Notes under the pieces: generated by a model | Seen by the model: only the letters and a program-made list of their open reading frames with translations | What the model was told of the DNA's origin: nothing | Databases searched by the model: none | Position numbers and translations under genes: made by a program | Part shown: in pieces, positions 17,699-26,454 of the stretch | Numbering within the stretch: the stretch's first letter is position 1 | Layout: each line of letters opens with the position of its first letter | Source: Nocardioides sp. | Lineage (GTDB): Bacteria > Actinomycetota > Actinomycetes > Propionibacteriales > Nocardioidaceae | Assembly: GCF_030149505.1 (NCBI RefSeq) | Contig: NZ_JASBRN010000035.1 | Location: 1 to 57,995 of the forward strand | Direction: 5' to 3' | Length of the DNA stretch: 57,995 nucleotides

Positions 17699-19300
17699 GT
17701 GAGCAGCCAGCCCGACCTCGTCCACCTCTCCGCCACCCGCCTCGGCGTGCCCGAGCCGCACGAGGCCCAGCTGGCCGCGGTGCGCTCGCTGCTGGCCGGC
17801 CGCGACGTGCTGCTGGTGGCCCCGACCGGCTCCGGCAAGTCGCTGGTCTACCAGCTGGCGGCGCTGGCCTGCGACGCGCTCTGCGTGGTCGTCACGCCCC
17901 TGCTGAGCCTGGCCGCCGACCAGGTCCGCAGCCTCGAGGAGCACGCCGGCGAGGGGGTGGCCGCCCGGTGGACCAGCGGCGAGGGAGCCGCCGACCGGGC
18001 CAGGGTCGAGGAAGCCGTGCGCGCCGGCACGCTGCGGGTCCTGCTCACCTCCCCCGAGCAGCTCGAGGGCGGCCCCCTGCGCGACCTGCTCGACGAGCAC
18101 CCGCCGGCGCTGCTGGCCGTCGACGAGGCGCACTGCGTGTCGACGTGGGGCAGCGACTTCCGCCCGGCGTACGCCGGCCTCGGCGCGGTCCGAGAGGCCT
18201 GGGGCCGACCGCCGACCGTGGCCGTCACCGCGACCGCATCGTCCTCGGTGCGCAAGGACGTGCGCCGGGTGCTCGACCTGGCCGACTGCGACGAGCAGGT
18301 GCTGGGCTTCGAGCGACCCTCGCTGTCCCTGGGCGTCGTGCGCCTGCACGACGAGGCCGACCGCGCCGGACTCGTCGGCGAGCGGGTCGCCGCGCTGCGC
18401 GAGGACGGGATGGGCCTCGTCTACGCGCGCACCCGACGCTCGGTCGAGGCGCTCGCGGCGTCGCTGACCGAGCTGGGGCTGCGCGCCCCGGCGTACCACG
18501 CAGGTCTCCCCCGCCGCGTGCGCGACGACGTGCACGAGCGGTTCCACCGGGGCGAGGTCGACGTGGTCGTGGCCACGTCGGCCTTCGGCATGGGCGTGCA
18601 CCAGCCGGACGTCCGCTGGGTGCTGCACGCGCAGGCGCCGGAGTCGCTGGACGTCTACTACCAGGAGTCGGGCCGCGCCGGCCGCGACGGCGGACCCGCG
18701 AAGGCCGAGCTGCTCTTCCGCGAGGAGGACCTGGCCCTGGGCCACTTCTTCGCCGGCGGCCGACCGCGCTCGTCCTCGGTGCGCCGGGTCGCCGAGGCCT
18801 GGCGGGCCGATCCCGCGGCCGACGCCGCGGCTCTCGCCCGGGCCACGGGGCTCGGCCGTCGCACCACCGGGCGGGTCCTCGCGCTGCTCCAGGCCGGTGG
18901 CGCGGACCCCGCCTGGGACGTCGAGCGGCTCGCCGACGTCGTACGCCGTCGCGCGGACGCCGAGCGGACCCTGCGCCGCACGCAGGTCGAGCGGGTGCGG
19001 GAGTACGCCGACTCGACGCACTGCTACGACCTGGTCCTGCGCCACCACTTCGGCGACCGGGCCGAGGACCCGTGCGGCCGGTGCGGGACCTGCGCCAGCG
19101 AGAGCGGGCCGACACCGCTGCGCGTCCTCGCCGACCTCGACGGGATCGCGGCGGAGAGCGAGGTGCGGCACCGGCGGTTCGGTCGCGGGACCGTCACCGA
19201 CCTGACCCGGGACACCGTGACGGTGCTCTTCGACCGCGTCGGCTATCGGACGCTGTCGACGGCGCTGGTCCGGGAGCGCTCGCTGCTCCGCCCCGCCTGA
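17699..19300 (+). CDS. RecQ-like ATP-dependent DNA helicase
   Basis: This 533-residue SF2 helicase has motif I APTGSGKSL, motif II DEAH in AVDEAHCVSTWGSDFRP, motif III VTATAS and motif VI QESGRAGRDG. The C-terminal RecQ zinc-binding segment carries HHFGDRAEDPCGRCGTC. It lacks an HRDC domain and ends with a short beta-rich tail (RRFGRGTVTDLTRDTV), which makes it shorter than E. coli RecQ. It unwinds DNA 3'-to-5' in repair or recombination by family analogy. An upstream GTG at 17648 in the same frame would add 17 residues. The start is uncertain because neither has a clear Shine-Dalgarno. Confidence 0.9.
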   Translation: MSSQPDLVHLSATRLGVPEPHEAQLAAVRSLLAGRDVLLVAPTGSGKSLVYQLAALACDALCVVVTPLLSLAADQVRSLEEHAGEGVAARWTSGEGAADRARVEEAVRAGTLRVLLTSPEQLEGGPLRDLLDEHPPALLAVDEAHCVSTWGSDFRPAYAGLGAVREAWGRPPTVAVTATASSSVRKDVRRVLDLADCDEQVLGFERPSLSLGVVRLHDEADRAGLVGERVAALREDGMGLVYARTRRSVEALAASLTELGLRAPAYHAGLPRRVRDDVHERFHRGEVDVVVATSAFGMGVHQPDVRWVLHAQAPESLDVYYQESGRAGRDGGPAKAELLFREEDLALGHFFAGGRPRSSSVRRVAEAWRADPAADAAALARATGLGRRTTGRVLALLQAGGADPAWDVERLADVVRRRADAERTLRRTQVERVREYADSTHCYDLVLRHHFGDRAEDPCGRCGTCASESGPTPLRVLADLDGIAAESEVRHRRFGRGTVTDLTRDTVTVLFDRVGYRTLSTALVRERSLLRPA

Positions 19301-19431
19301 GGCCCAGCGAGGCCCACCGCCCGACATGCCCCAGGGGGTGTGCCTAACGGGCCGCCGTCAAGGTGGTCTAGATCTGACAGGGCTGCCGGTCCACATCATG
19401 AGTCCGTCGCCCCGAGGTGAGCCAGGTCACG

Positions 19432-20856
19432 GTCAAGTCCCGGCTAGTGGTGTAGCGCTGCGTTCCTTCGCTGGGGGTTCAGGCAGTGAGTGCTGGCAGT
19501 TGGTCGGCTCCGATCTCGGTGTCGGTGGTGGGGATGGGGTTGACGCGGCAGCGTGCGAGGACTTCGAGTCCGAGGTAGCGGCGGCCTTCGGCCCATTCGT
19601 CGGTCTGCTCGGCCAAGACCGCGCCGACGAGGCGCACGATGGCTTCGCGGGTGGGGAAGATCCCGACGGCGTCGGTGCGGCGGCGGATCTCGCGGTTGAG
19701 GCGCTCGGCGGGGTTGTTGGACCAGATCTGGGTCCACACGTCTTTGGGGAATTCGGTGAAGGCCAGGATGTCCGCACGCGCGTGGTCGAGGTGGTCGTGG
19801 ACCTGCGGCAGCTTCTCCGCGACGTAGTCCAGGAGCCGGTCGAACTGGGCGTGCACCGCCGGCCGGTCGGGCTGGTCGTAGACGCTGTGCAGCATCGCCT
19901 TCACTGCCGGCCACATGCTCTTCGGAGTCACGCTCATGAGGTTCGCTGCGTAGTGGGTGCGGCAGCGCTGCCACGCGGCACCAGGCAGGTTGGCTGCGAC
20001 CGCCTCGACCAGGCCGGGGTGGGCGTCGCTGGTCACGAGCCGTACCCCGGACAGGCCGCGGGCGACCAGGTCGGCGAAGAACTCGTTCCACGCCGCACCG
20101 GTCTCAGCGGTGGCCACGCGCATCCCCAGGACCTCGCGGTGGCCATCGCCGTTCACGCCGGTGGCCAGCAACACCGCGGCGTTGATGACCCGGCCGCCCT
20201 CGCGGACCTTCATCGTCAACGCATCGGCGGCGACGAAGGTGAACGGGCCAGCGGCATCGAGGGGACGGTGGCGGAACTGCTCGACGTGCTCGTCGAGCTC
20301 GGCGGCCATCCGCGAGACCTGCGACTTCGACAGCGCGTCGATGCCGAGGGTCTTGACCAGCTTGTCCATCCGCCGCGTGCTAACGCCGGCGAGGTAGCAG
20401 TCCGCGACGACAGTGATCAGCGCGGTCTCGGCACGCTTGCGGCGCTCGAGCAACCATTCGGGGAAGTAGGTGCCCTTGCGGAGCTTGGGGATCGCCACAT
20501 CGATGGTGCCGACGCGGGTGTCGAGGTCGCGGTGGCGGTAGCCGTTGCGCTGCGCGGTCCGGCCCGGGGTGGGTCGGCCGTACTCGGCGCCGACCACGGC
20601 GTCGGCGTCAACCGAGAGCAGCGCGTTGATCATCGTCTGCAACAGCTGGCGCATCAGATCCGGAGACGCCTCGGCGAGGGCTTCACCGAGCAGGCGTGCA
20701 GGGTCGACAATGTGAGGAGCGGTCATCGTGATGACTCCGTTCGAGAGTGCTGTGAGAGGTTCACTCGAAGGATCACGCGGTGGCCGCTGCTTCGTCATCC
20801 GTACACGACGGTGACGATCTCGGCGACCGCGCTACACCACTATCGGGGACTCAACT
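19432..20856 (-). mobile_element. IS256-family insertion sequence, copy 1
   Basis: This 1,425-bp element encodes one transposase. Its ends share an inverted repeat of about 27 bp, with AGTGGTGTAGCGC best conserved. It is flanked by the 9-bp direct repeat CAGGTCACG (19423-19431 and 20857-20865), the 8-9 bp duplication expected for this family. It therefore inserted as a single unit, 76 bp upstream of the secreted repeat protein gene, where it may have displaced that gene's promoter. A second, diverged copy lies inverted at 55064-56491. Confidence 0.9.
19479..20726 (-). CDS. IS256-family (mutator-type) transposase, copy 1
   Basis: This 415-residue DDE transposase has an N-terminal helical DNA-binding part and a MULE/mutator catalytic core. 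The core contains FTFVAADALTMKVREGG (first Asp region), VTSDAHPGL (second Asp) and the late W-S-NNPAERLNREIRRRT segment with the final Glu. The ATG at 20726 was chosen over the one 24 codons upstream because a GGAG precedes it at about 8 nt. It differs from copy 2 at scattered residues, for example RQLLQ versus RSLLQ near residue 28. It appears intact. Confidence 0.92.
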   Translation of the reverse strand: MTAPHIVDPARLLGEALAEASPDLMRQLLQTMINALLSVDADAVVGAEYGRPTPGRTAQRNGYRHRDLDTRVGTIDVAIPKLRKGTYFPEWLLERRKRAETALITVVADCYLAGVSTRRMDKLVKTLGIDALSKSQVSRMAAELDEHVEQFRHRPLDAAGPFTFVAADALTMKVREGGRVINAAVLLATGVNGDGHREVLGMRVATAETGAAWNEFFADLVARGLSGVRLVTSDAHPGLVEAVAANLPGAAWQRCRTHYAANLMSVTPKSMWPAVKAMLHSVYDQPDRPAVHAQFDRLLDYVAEKLPQVHDHLDHARADILAFTEFPKDVWTQIWSNNPAERLNREIRRRTDAVGIFPTREAIVRLVGAVLAEQTDEWAEGRRYLGLEVLARCRVNPIPTTDTEIGADQLPALTA

Positions 20857-20932
20857 CAGGTCACGTCGACCTCGCTTTACGCTGCGCGCACGGCACCCCA
20901 CATGGGAGGGGGCCATTCAGGAGGAAAACTCA

Positions 20933-21724
20933 ATGCGTCATGCGTTCAAGAAGCTGGCCGTCCTGCTCTCGGCGGTCGCTCTCACCCTCGGCTTCGCCGT
21001 CGCCCTCACGGGCACGGCCTCGGCGGCCACCGGTGCCGCCCCCGTCTCCACCCAGCGCGCGGCGTGCGACGCCGAGCGCACCCAGGTCCGGCAGGCCGAG
21101 CGCCAGCTGGAGAAGCGCGAGCGCCAGCTCGACAAGCAGCAGCAGGCCGGCAACAGCGCCAAGGAGGCGCGCGCCGAGAAGAAGCGCAACAAGGCCGAGC
21201 GCAAGCTGGACAAGGCCGAGCGGCGCCTGGCCGAGTGCCAGGCCGAGGAGCCCGGCGAGGAGCCCGAGCCCCCCGCCGCCAGCCCGATCCAGGCCCTCTG
21301 CGACGCGGGTGCCCCGCAGCAGATCTGTGACGCCTTCGGCTCCATCCCCGTCCCGCCCGGTGGCGGTGGCGACGGTACGAGCCCGATCCAGCCCCTGTGC
21401 GACGCCGGTCTGCCCCAGGCCATCTGCGACGCGGCCGGCACCCCCGCTCCCGGCGGTGGCGACGGCACGAGCCCCATCCAGCCCCTGTGCGACGCCGGTC
21501 TGCCCCAGGCCATCTGCGACGCGGCCGCCGGCGGCCCCTCGATCCCGGGTCTCCCCGAGATCCCGGGCGCGCCCGGCGGCGGTGACGGCGGCTCCAGCCC
21601 GATCCAGCCCCTGTGCGACGCCGGCCTCCCGCAGGCCATCTGCGACGCCATCGGCGGCGGCCTGCCGAGCATCCCGGGCATCCCCGGCCTGCCCGAGCTC
21701 CCCTTCCCCGGGATCGCTGCCTGA
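20933..21724 (+). CDS. secreted coiled-coil protein with four Cys-pair repeats
   Basis: This 263-residue protein has a Sec signal peptide (cleavage near GTASAATG). A charged coiled coil (about 45-105, Glu/Arg/Lys/Gln-rich) is followed by a Pro/Gly-rich tail. The tail holds four copies of SPIQPLCDAGLPQAICDA (first copy SPIQALCDAGAPQQICDA), each with two cysteines eight residues apart, separated by PGGGDG or PSIPGLP linkers. No known domain was recognised. It could be a wall-associated structural or disulphide-crosslinked protein. A GGAGG ribosome-binding site precedes the ATG. The IS inserted 76 bp upstream probably altered its expression. Confidence 0.75.
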   Translation: MRHAFKKLAVLLSAVALTLGFAVALTGTASAATGAAPVSTQRAACDAERTQVRQAERQLEKRERQLDKQQQAGNSAKEARAEKKRNKAERKLDKAERRLAECQAEEPGEEPEPPAASPIQALCDAGAPQQICDAFGSIPVPPGGGGDGTSPIQPLCDAGLPQAICDAAGTPAPGGGDGTSPIQPLCDAGLPQAICDAAAGGPSIPGLPEIPGAPGGGDGGSSPIQPLCDAGLPQAICDAIGGGLPSIPGIPGLPELPFPGIAA

Positions 21725-21778
21725 CACCTGCACCGCCATCACCAAGGCCCGGGCCCACCAGGGCCTGACCTGACCGCC

Positions 21779-21811
21779 ACGGCCGGTCCCCGCCTCGCGG
21801 GGGCCGGCCGT
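21779..21811. terminator. strong stem-loop terminator
   Basis: Arms ACGGCCGGTCCCCG and CGGGGGCCGGCCGT pair over 14 positions (one G-U) with a 5-nt loop. It lies about 55 bp after the repeat-protein stop and before the desaturase operator. Confidence 0.7.
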
Positions 21812-21843
21812 CGGCGTACCACCTGCGCGACCCCGACCGGTGC

Positions 21844-21868
21844 TTGACAAATGATCAGCATTTGTCAA
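21844..21868. promoter_or_regulatory. perfect 10-bp inverted repeat, probable TetR-type operator
   Basis: Arms TTGACAAATG and CATTTGTCAA are perfectly complementary around a 5-bp spacer (ATCAG). The left arm also contains a consensus -35 hexamer TTGACA. The site sits 36 bp upstream of the desaturase-reductase fusion gene. Symmetric TTGACA-n-TGTCAA operators are typical of TetR-family regulators, but no such gene is in the window. Confidence 0.7.
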
Positions 21869-21903
21869 ACTTGGCGGGATCCCCGACGACCGGAGCCCTC
21901 CCC

Positions 21904-23913
21904 ATGTCCGACGCCGCCACCTCCTCCCCCACGCGCCCCCTCGCGACCAGTGCCGACCCGCAGCCGGTCTCTGGCCTGCCGGACCCCGGGGAGCGGGTGC
22001 CGCCGGTCGCTTGGCCGACCCTGGCGCTGTACGTCGCCACGCTGGCGCTCTTCGCCCTCGAGCTCTACGGCGTGCTGGTCGCCGGGTGGTCGCCGTGGGT
22101 GACCATCCCGATGGGCACGGCGGTGACGTTCCTGATGTTCAGCGTGCTGCACGAGGCGACCCACCACGCCGTCAGCACCAACGACCGGCTCAACGACCTG
22201 ATGGGTCACCTGTCGGTGCCGTTCGTGGCGCCGTACGGCACGTTCGGCATGATCGGGTTCATCCACATCGAGCACCACCGCAACACCAACGAGCAGAAGT
22301 CGGTCGACCCGGACGCGTGGACCAGCGAGGGGCCGTGGTGGCAGCTGCCGTTCCGGTGGATGACGATCGACCTCTGGTACTTCGTCTTCTACCTGCGCCG
22401 CATCCCCCAGCGCCCCCGCGGCGAGGTGGTGGCGACCTCGATCATGTTCCTCGGTGTGGTGGGCGGGTTCACGGCACTGTTCCTCACCGGCCACGGCACG
22501 GCGCTGGCGGTCGCCTTCCTGATCCCGCAGCGGCTCGGGCTGGGGGTGCTGGCCTGGTGGTTCGACTACCTGCCGCACCACGGGCTGCCGTTCACCAGCC
22601 GCCAGGACAAGTACCGCGCGACGCGCGTGCGGGTCGGCGGCGAGGGGTGGATGACGCCGCTGTTCGTCTACCAGAACTACCACCTGGTCCACCACCTGCA
22701 CCCCAGCATCCCCTTCTACCGCTACGTGCGGGCCTGGCGGCGCAACGAGCAGGCCTACCTCGACCGCAACGCCGCGATCTCGACGGTCTTCGGCCGCTCG
22801 CTGACCCCGTCGGAGTACCGCACCTGGCGACGCCTCACCGATGCGTACGACGCCGTGCCGGACGGCTCCGCTGCCACCGCCGCGGGCGGCTCGACCCGGC
22901 CGCACTTCCACCCGCTGCGCGTGCGCTCGGTCGAGCGGCTGACCGCCGACAGCACGGCCGTGACGTTCACCGTCCCCGAGGACCTGCGAGCGGCGTATCG
23001 GCACCGTGCGGGCCAGCACGTCACCCTGCGCGCGATGGTCGACGGCCAGGACCTGCGCCGGTCCTACTCCCTGCTCCCCTCCCCCGAGGGCACGCTGCGC
23101 GTCGCCGTGCGGCGGATCGAGGGCGGCGTCTTCTCCGGCTACGTCCACGAGCGGCTGGACGCCGGCGACATCCTCGACGTGATGACCCCGGCCGGTCGCT
23201 TCGGCCACGACACCGACCCCACGGCAGTCGGCTCGTACGTCGGCGTCGCCGCCGGCTCCGGCATCACCCCGGTCCTCGCGATCCTCGCCGCCACCCTCGA
23301 GGCCGAGCCGGGCAGCACCGCGACGCTGGTCTACGGCAACCGCACCACCGCCTCCACCATGCTGCGCGAGGAGGTCGACGCCCTCGCTGCGACGTACGCC
23401 GGCCGGCTGGTCGTCCACCACGTGCTCTCCCGCGAGGACGGCGGGTCCCACCGCGGCCGCATCGACGCCGCCCTCCTGGCCACCCTCGCGCCGGAGCGGG
23501 TGGACGCCTGGTTCCTCTGCGGCCCGACGGCACTGGTCGAGCAGCTCGGGGCCGAGCTCGACCCGCGTGGCGGCCGCGTCGCCTCCGAGGTCTTCCACAC
23601 CGAGGAGACCCACGCCGACCTCGAGCTCGACGTCGAGAGCCAGGTGACCGTGACGCTGGCCGGCGAGGAGACCTCCTTCGCCCTGCGCTCCTCCGGCGAC
23701 ACCGTGCTCGACGCCGCCCTCTCGCGCGGCCTGGACGCGCCGTACTCCTGCGCCGGCGGCGCCTGCGGCACCTGCCGCGCCAAGGTGCTGCTCGGCCGCG
23801 CCGTCATGGACCAGGACCACGCCCTCGACGACGCCGAGCGCGCCGCGGGCTACGTGCTCACCTGCCAGGCGCACCCGGTCACCGAGGAGCTGCGGGTCAG
23901 CTACGACGACTGA
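21904..23913 (+). CDS. membrane fatty-acid desaturase fused to ferredoxin/ferredoxin reductase
   Basis: This 669-residue protein is a natural fusion. The N-terminal half (about 40-310) is a di-iron membrane desaturase/hydroxylase with His boxes HEATHH, HIEHHRNTN and HLVHHLHP. The C-terminal half carries an FAD domain with RRSYSLLPS, an NAD domain with GVAAGSGITPVLAIL and LCGPTALVE, and a plant-type 2Fe-2S ferredoxin with CAGGACGTC plus a later Cys in LTCQAHP. Electrons can flow NAD(P)H-FAD-2Fe-2S-di-iron in one chain. The substrate (acyl lipid, carotenoid or other) is not determined. The ATG at 21904 is preferred because an earlier in-frame start lies inside the operator. Confidence 0.88.
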   Translation: MSDAATSSPTRPLATSADPQPVSGLPDPGERVPPVAWPTLALYVATLALFALELYGVLVAGWSPWVTIPMGTAVTFLMFSVLHEATHHAVSTNDRLNDLMGHLSVPFVAPYGTFGMIGFIHIEHHRNTNEQKSVDPDAWTSEGPWWQLPFRWMTIDLWYFVFYLRRIPQRPRGEVVATSIMFLGVVGGFTALFLTGHGTALAVAFLIPQRLGLGVLAWWFDYLPHHGLPFTSRQDKYRATRVRVGGEGWMTPLFVYQNYHLVHHLHPSIPFYRYVRAWRRNEQAYLDRNAAISTVFGRSLTPSEYRTWRRLTDAYDAVPDGSAATAAGGSTRPHFHPLRVRSVERLTADSTAVTFTVPEDLRAAYRHRAGQHVTLRAMVDGQDLRRSYSLLPSPEGTLRVAVRRIEGGVFSGYVHERLDAGDILDVMTPAGRFGHDTDPTAVGSYVGVAAGSGITPVLAILAATLEAEPGSTATLVYGNRTTASTMLREEVDALAATYAGRLVVHHVLSREDGGSHRGRIDAALLATLAPERVDAWFLCGPTALVEQLGAELDPRGGRVASEVFHTEETHADLELDVESQVTVTLAGEETSFALRSSGDTVLDAALSRGLDAPYSCAGGACGTCRAKVLLGRAVMDQDHALDDAERAAGYVLTCQAHPVTEELRVSYDD

Positions 23914-23963
23914 CTCGGCGTCCGAGCACCGGCGCGCAGCAGGACCGCGTCGGCGGCGTAGAG

Positions 23964-23975
23964 GGACTCGAGTCC
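23964..23975. repeat. 12-bp perfect palindrome at the apparent island edge
   Basis: GGACTCGAGTCC is self-complementary. It lies between the last core-like gene and the first island gene, where base composition drops. It may be a junction relic or chance. Confidence 0.25.
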
Positions 23976-24036
23976 TCAGGACCACGTTGTGTGGTGTTCT
24001 GGTTCAAGCCGGTGGCTGTTGGGCTTTGCCTGATGG

Positions 24037-24591
24037 GTGTTGGGACGTGGCGGGCACGCCTCGCTGTTCACCCTTGCCGCCTGCGGCAACGACGACGACA
24101 CTGACACCGCGGCCAGCCATAACGAGGCCGACGTCACCTTCGCCCAGGAGATGATCCCCCACCACCAGCAGGCCATCGAGATGGCCGACCTCGCCGAATC
24201 ACGCGCTGAAAGCCAGGAGGTCAAAGACCTCGCCGCCGACATCGAAGCAGCGCAAGGTCCAGAGATCGAGACCATGACCGGCTGGCTGGAGTCTTGGGGC
24301 GAGGACGTCCCGGACGACGGAATGTCCGGCATGGATCACGGCGACATGTCGTCCGACGACATGGGCGGAATGATGACGGAAGACGAGATGGCCGACCTCG
24401 AGACGGCCGCCGGAGCGGAGTTCGACCAGATGTTCCTCGCCATGATGATCGAGCACCACGAGGGCGCGATCGAGATGGCCAAGACCGAGCAGTCCGAGGG
24501 CGAGTTCCCCGAGGCCGTCGACATGGCCAAGGAGATCCAGACGACGCAGGCGGAAGAGATCCAGACGATGCAGGACCTGCTGAAGCCCTGA
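24037..24591 (+). CDS. DUF305 lipoprotein, N-terminus probably truncated
   Basis: The 184-residue frame carries DUF305, a ferritin-like four-helix family often near copper genes. HH pairs occur in EMIPHHQQAIEMA and MMIEHHEGAIEMA, with a Met/Asp/His-rich linker (MSGMDHGDMSSDDMGGMM). A lipobox LAAC remains at about residues 13-16. Only a short unnatural leader precedes it, an in-frame stop lies 6 bp upstream and no Shine-Dalgarno is visible. Normal family members have a full basic and hydrophobic signal, so the island edge seems to cut the gene. It may still be expressed poorly from GTG 24037. Confidence 0.7.
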   Translation: MLGRGGHASLFTLAACGNDDDTDTAASHNEADVTFAQEMIPHHQQAIEMADLAESRAESQEVKDLAADIEAAQGPEIETMTGWLESWGEDVPDDGMSGMDHGDMSSDDMGGMMTEDEMADLETAAGAEFDQMFLAMMIEHHEGAIEMAKTEQSEGEFPEAVDMAKEIQTTQAEEIQTMQDLLKP

Positions 24592-24664
24592 TCTCGATCC
24601 CGGTGCCGGGCAGGACGGAGCTACTCCGCTGCCCGGCACCACCAGACACCTCGGAGCCACCGCC

Positions 24665-25501
24665 TTGAAGCGATCCAACCTTCCCCTAGCTGCCGTCCTC
24701 GTCGGCGCCGCTCTCCTCACCGGAGCCTGCTCCCAAGACACCTCGACGACTGCACCGCCCAGTGAGGACCCCGGCCTCGGCCACATCCATGGTCTCGGCG
24801 TCGACCCGGCCGACGACAGCCTCTACGTCGCCACCCACTTTGGGCTCTTCCGCGTCAAGAGCGATGGAGAGCCCAGCCGGGTTGCCGACCGCTACCAGGA
24901 CACGATGGCGTTCACGGTCGTGGGTCCTGGCCACTTCCTCGGGAGCGGGCACCCGGACCTGCGCGAGGACCTGCCCGCACACCTGGGACTGATCGAGTCG
25001 ACCGATGCCGGAGAGAGCTGGACGCCGCTGGCTCTCCAAGGCGAGGCGGACTTTCACATCCTCGAACCCGCCGGCGACGCCCTCTACGCATACGACGCGA
25101 CCTCCGGCCGCCTGCTGCGAACCGTGGACCGGAAGAACTTCGACGAGGTGTTCCAAGGTCCGCTGATCAGCGTCGCGACGGTCAATGGGAGCGTCGCGCT
25201 GATCGCGACCGACGGCAACGGCCAACTCCACAGCATCGACGCCATCTCCGGGGAGACCCGAGAACTCGGCGGTCCGAGCACGATGTACCTCGACACCACT
25301 CCGGACGGGAACCTGGCCGGTATCGACCCCGACGGCGTCGTCCGGGTCAGCACCGACACCGGCCGAACCTGGCGCGAGGTCGGCTCAATCGAGGGCCAAC
25401 CGGCCGCATTCACCATCAGCGCCCAGGGCTGGTTCGCCGCGACCGAAACGGCCGTCTACCGGTCCACCGATGACGGCGACACATGGACCCGCGTCCTGTG
25501 A
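24665..25501 (+). CDS. F510_1955-type sialidase-like lipoprotein
   Basis: This 278-residue lipoprotein (lipobox LLTGAC, Cys about 21) is made of beta-propeller-like repeats with BNR Asp-box patterns, such as STDAGESWTP, STDTGRTWRE and STDDGDTWTR. The N-terminal HIHGLGVDPADDSLYVATHFGLFRV and PGHFLGSGHPDLRE segments match the F510_1955 family often annotated as glycosyl hydrolase. That enzymatic label is unproven, and a metal-stress extracytoplasmic role is suggested only by context. The TTG start follows a GGAGCC stretch. It is 73 bp after the DUF305 gene and likely in the same transcript. Confidence 0.8.
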   Translation: MKRSNLPLAAVLVGAALLTGACSQDTSTTAPPSEDPGLGHIHGLGVDPADDSLYVATHFGLFRVKSDGEPSRVADRYQDTMAFTVVGPGHFLGSGHPDLREDLPAHLGLIESTDAGESWTPLALQGEADFHILEPAGDALYAYDATSGRLLRTVDRKNFDEVFQGPLISVATVNGSVALIATDGNGQLHSIDAISGETRELGGPSTMYLDTTPDGNLAGIDPDGVVRVSTDTGRTWREVGSIEGQPAAFTISAQGWFAATETAVYRSTDDGDTWTRVL

Positions 25502-25514
25502 TCGTCCAGGGACG

Positions 25515-26345
25515 ATGAGTAACCGCAGAGCCACGCATCGACGCGCGGGTTCCCATCGCGCGCCGCGGCGTGCCACGAGAGGGCTCACCGGCCTGGCGGT
25601 GCTGGCAACGACCGCCGCCGTGGCTGTGCCCGCCGCGTTCCTCATCCCCGGCGCAACGAACACCGGGGAGGCGGGCCGCCGCACTATAGTTGCGTCCCCG
25701 CCACCGTCCGCGCCGCACCCTGACCCGACTCTCAAGGGCGAGCGACCAGACGGTGAGGTCGCGGTCGGTCGAGATCGTGACCCAGATCCGAGTGGGCCCC
25801 CCACCCCCGCCACTCAAATTCCGGAACGCGGCCCCGGCACCTTCGAAGTCGCCGCCGCATCACTGCTCGGGCCGCAGGACGGGGTGACCTACCGGGTCGA
25901 GGTCGAGCAGGGCCTGCCCTTCAGCACCGTGGATGTGGCGCGGCTGGTCGAAGCCACCCTGTCTGATCAGCGCGGCTGGGCGACGCGACACACGCTCGTC
26001 CGCGTCGAAGGCCATGCCGACCTCCGCATCGTCCTGGCCACCCCGGAGACGGCCGATCAACTCTGTGCACCACTCGACACCGACGGACGGCTGTCCTGCC
26101 GCAACGGTGACGACGTCGTCCTCAACGCCTGGCGGTGGCAGTTCGGTGCAGACGGCTACGCCGGTGACCTTGTGGCATACCGACGCTACGTCATCAACTA
26201 CGAGACGGGCCACGCCTTGGGCAATCCCCACGTCGGCTGTCCCGGACCTGGCGAGATCGCGCCAGTGATGCTGCAACAGACCAAGGGCCTGGAGGGCTGC
26301 AAACCAAACCCGTGGCCCGCCCGCGTGGACCTCGTCGGGCACTGA
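25515..26345 (+). CDS. DUF3152 secreted protein with an altered zincin motif
   Basis: This 276-residue protein has a basic N-terminus, a hydrophobic anchor/signal (about 24-44), a Pro/Asp-rich linker and the actinobacterial DUF3152 domain (about 105-270). The domain shows RVEVEQGLPF, DLRIVLATP and the C-terminal HVGCPGPGEIAPVMLQQT. The usual zinc-protease-like HExxH of the family reads YETGH here (INYETGHALGNPHVGC), so the first ligand is Tyr and catalysis is doubtful. It starts 13 bp after the preceding lipoprotein gene. Confidence 0.82.
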   Translation: MSNRRATHRRAGSHRAPRRATRGLTGLAVLATTAAVAVPAAFLIPGATNTGEAGRRTIVASPPPSAPHPDPTLKGERPDGEVAVGRDRDPDPSGPPTPATQIPERGPGTFEVAAASLLGPQDGVTYRVEVEQGLPFSTVDVARLVEATLSDQRGWATRHTLVRVEGHADLRIVLATPETADQLCAPLDTDGRLSCRNGDDVVLNAWRWQFGADGYAGDLVAYRRYVINYETGHALGNPHVGCPGPGEIAPVMLQQTKGLEGCKPNPWPARVDLVGH

Positions 26346-26454
26346 TCCACCTTCTGGTCGGACCGGAGACGTGCGGGGGTCCATAGAGGAGCCTGGCCCT
26401 CACGGCCCCGAGCAGATGCTGAATCCCAACCCAAGGACCTTGGCGATGACACCC

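Noticed and set aside
15482..19327. Long minus-strand frame continuing upstream of the metal-binding lipoprotein
   Set aside because: The lipoprotein signal at 16480 fixes the start; the upstream part is a shadow of the dehydrogenase and helicase.
23995..24010. GGTTCAAGCC as a second tRNA-derived att copy at the left island edge
   Set aside because: Only about 8 bases match a T-loop; the flanking T-stem and acceptor sequence do not match the 56.7-kb fragment.
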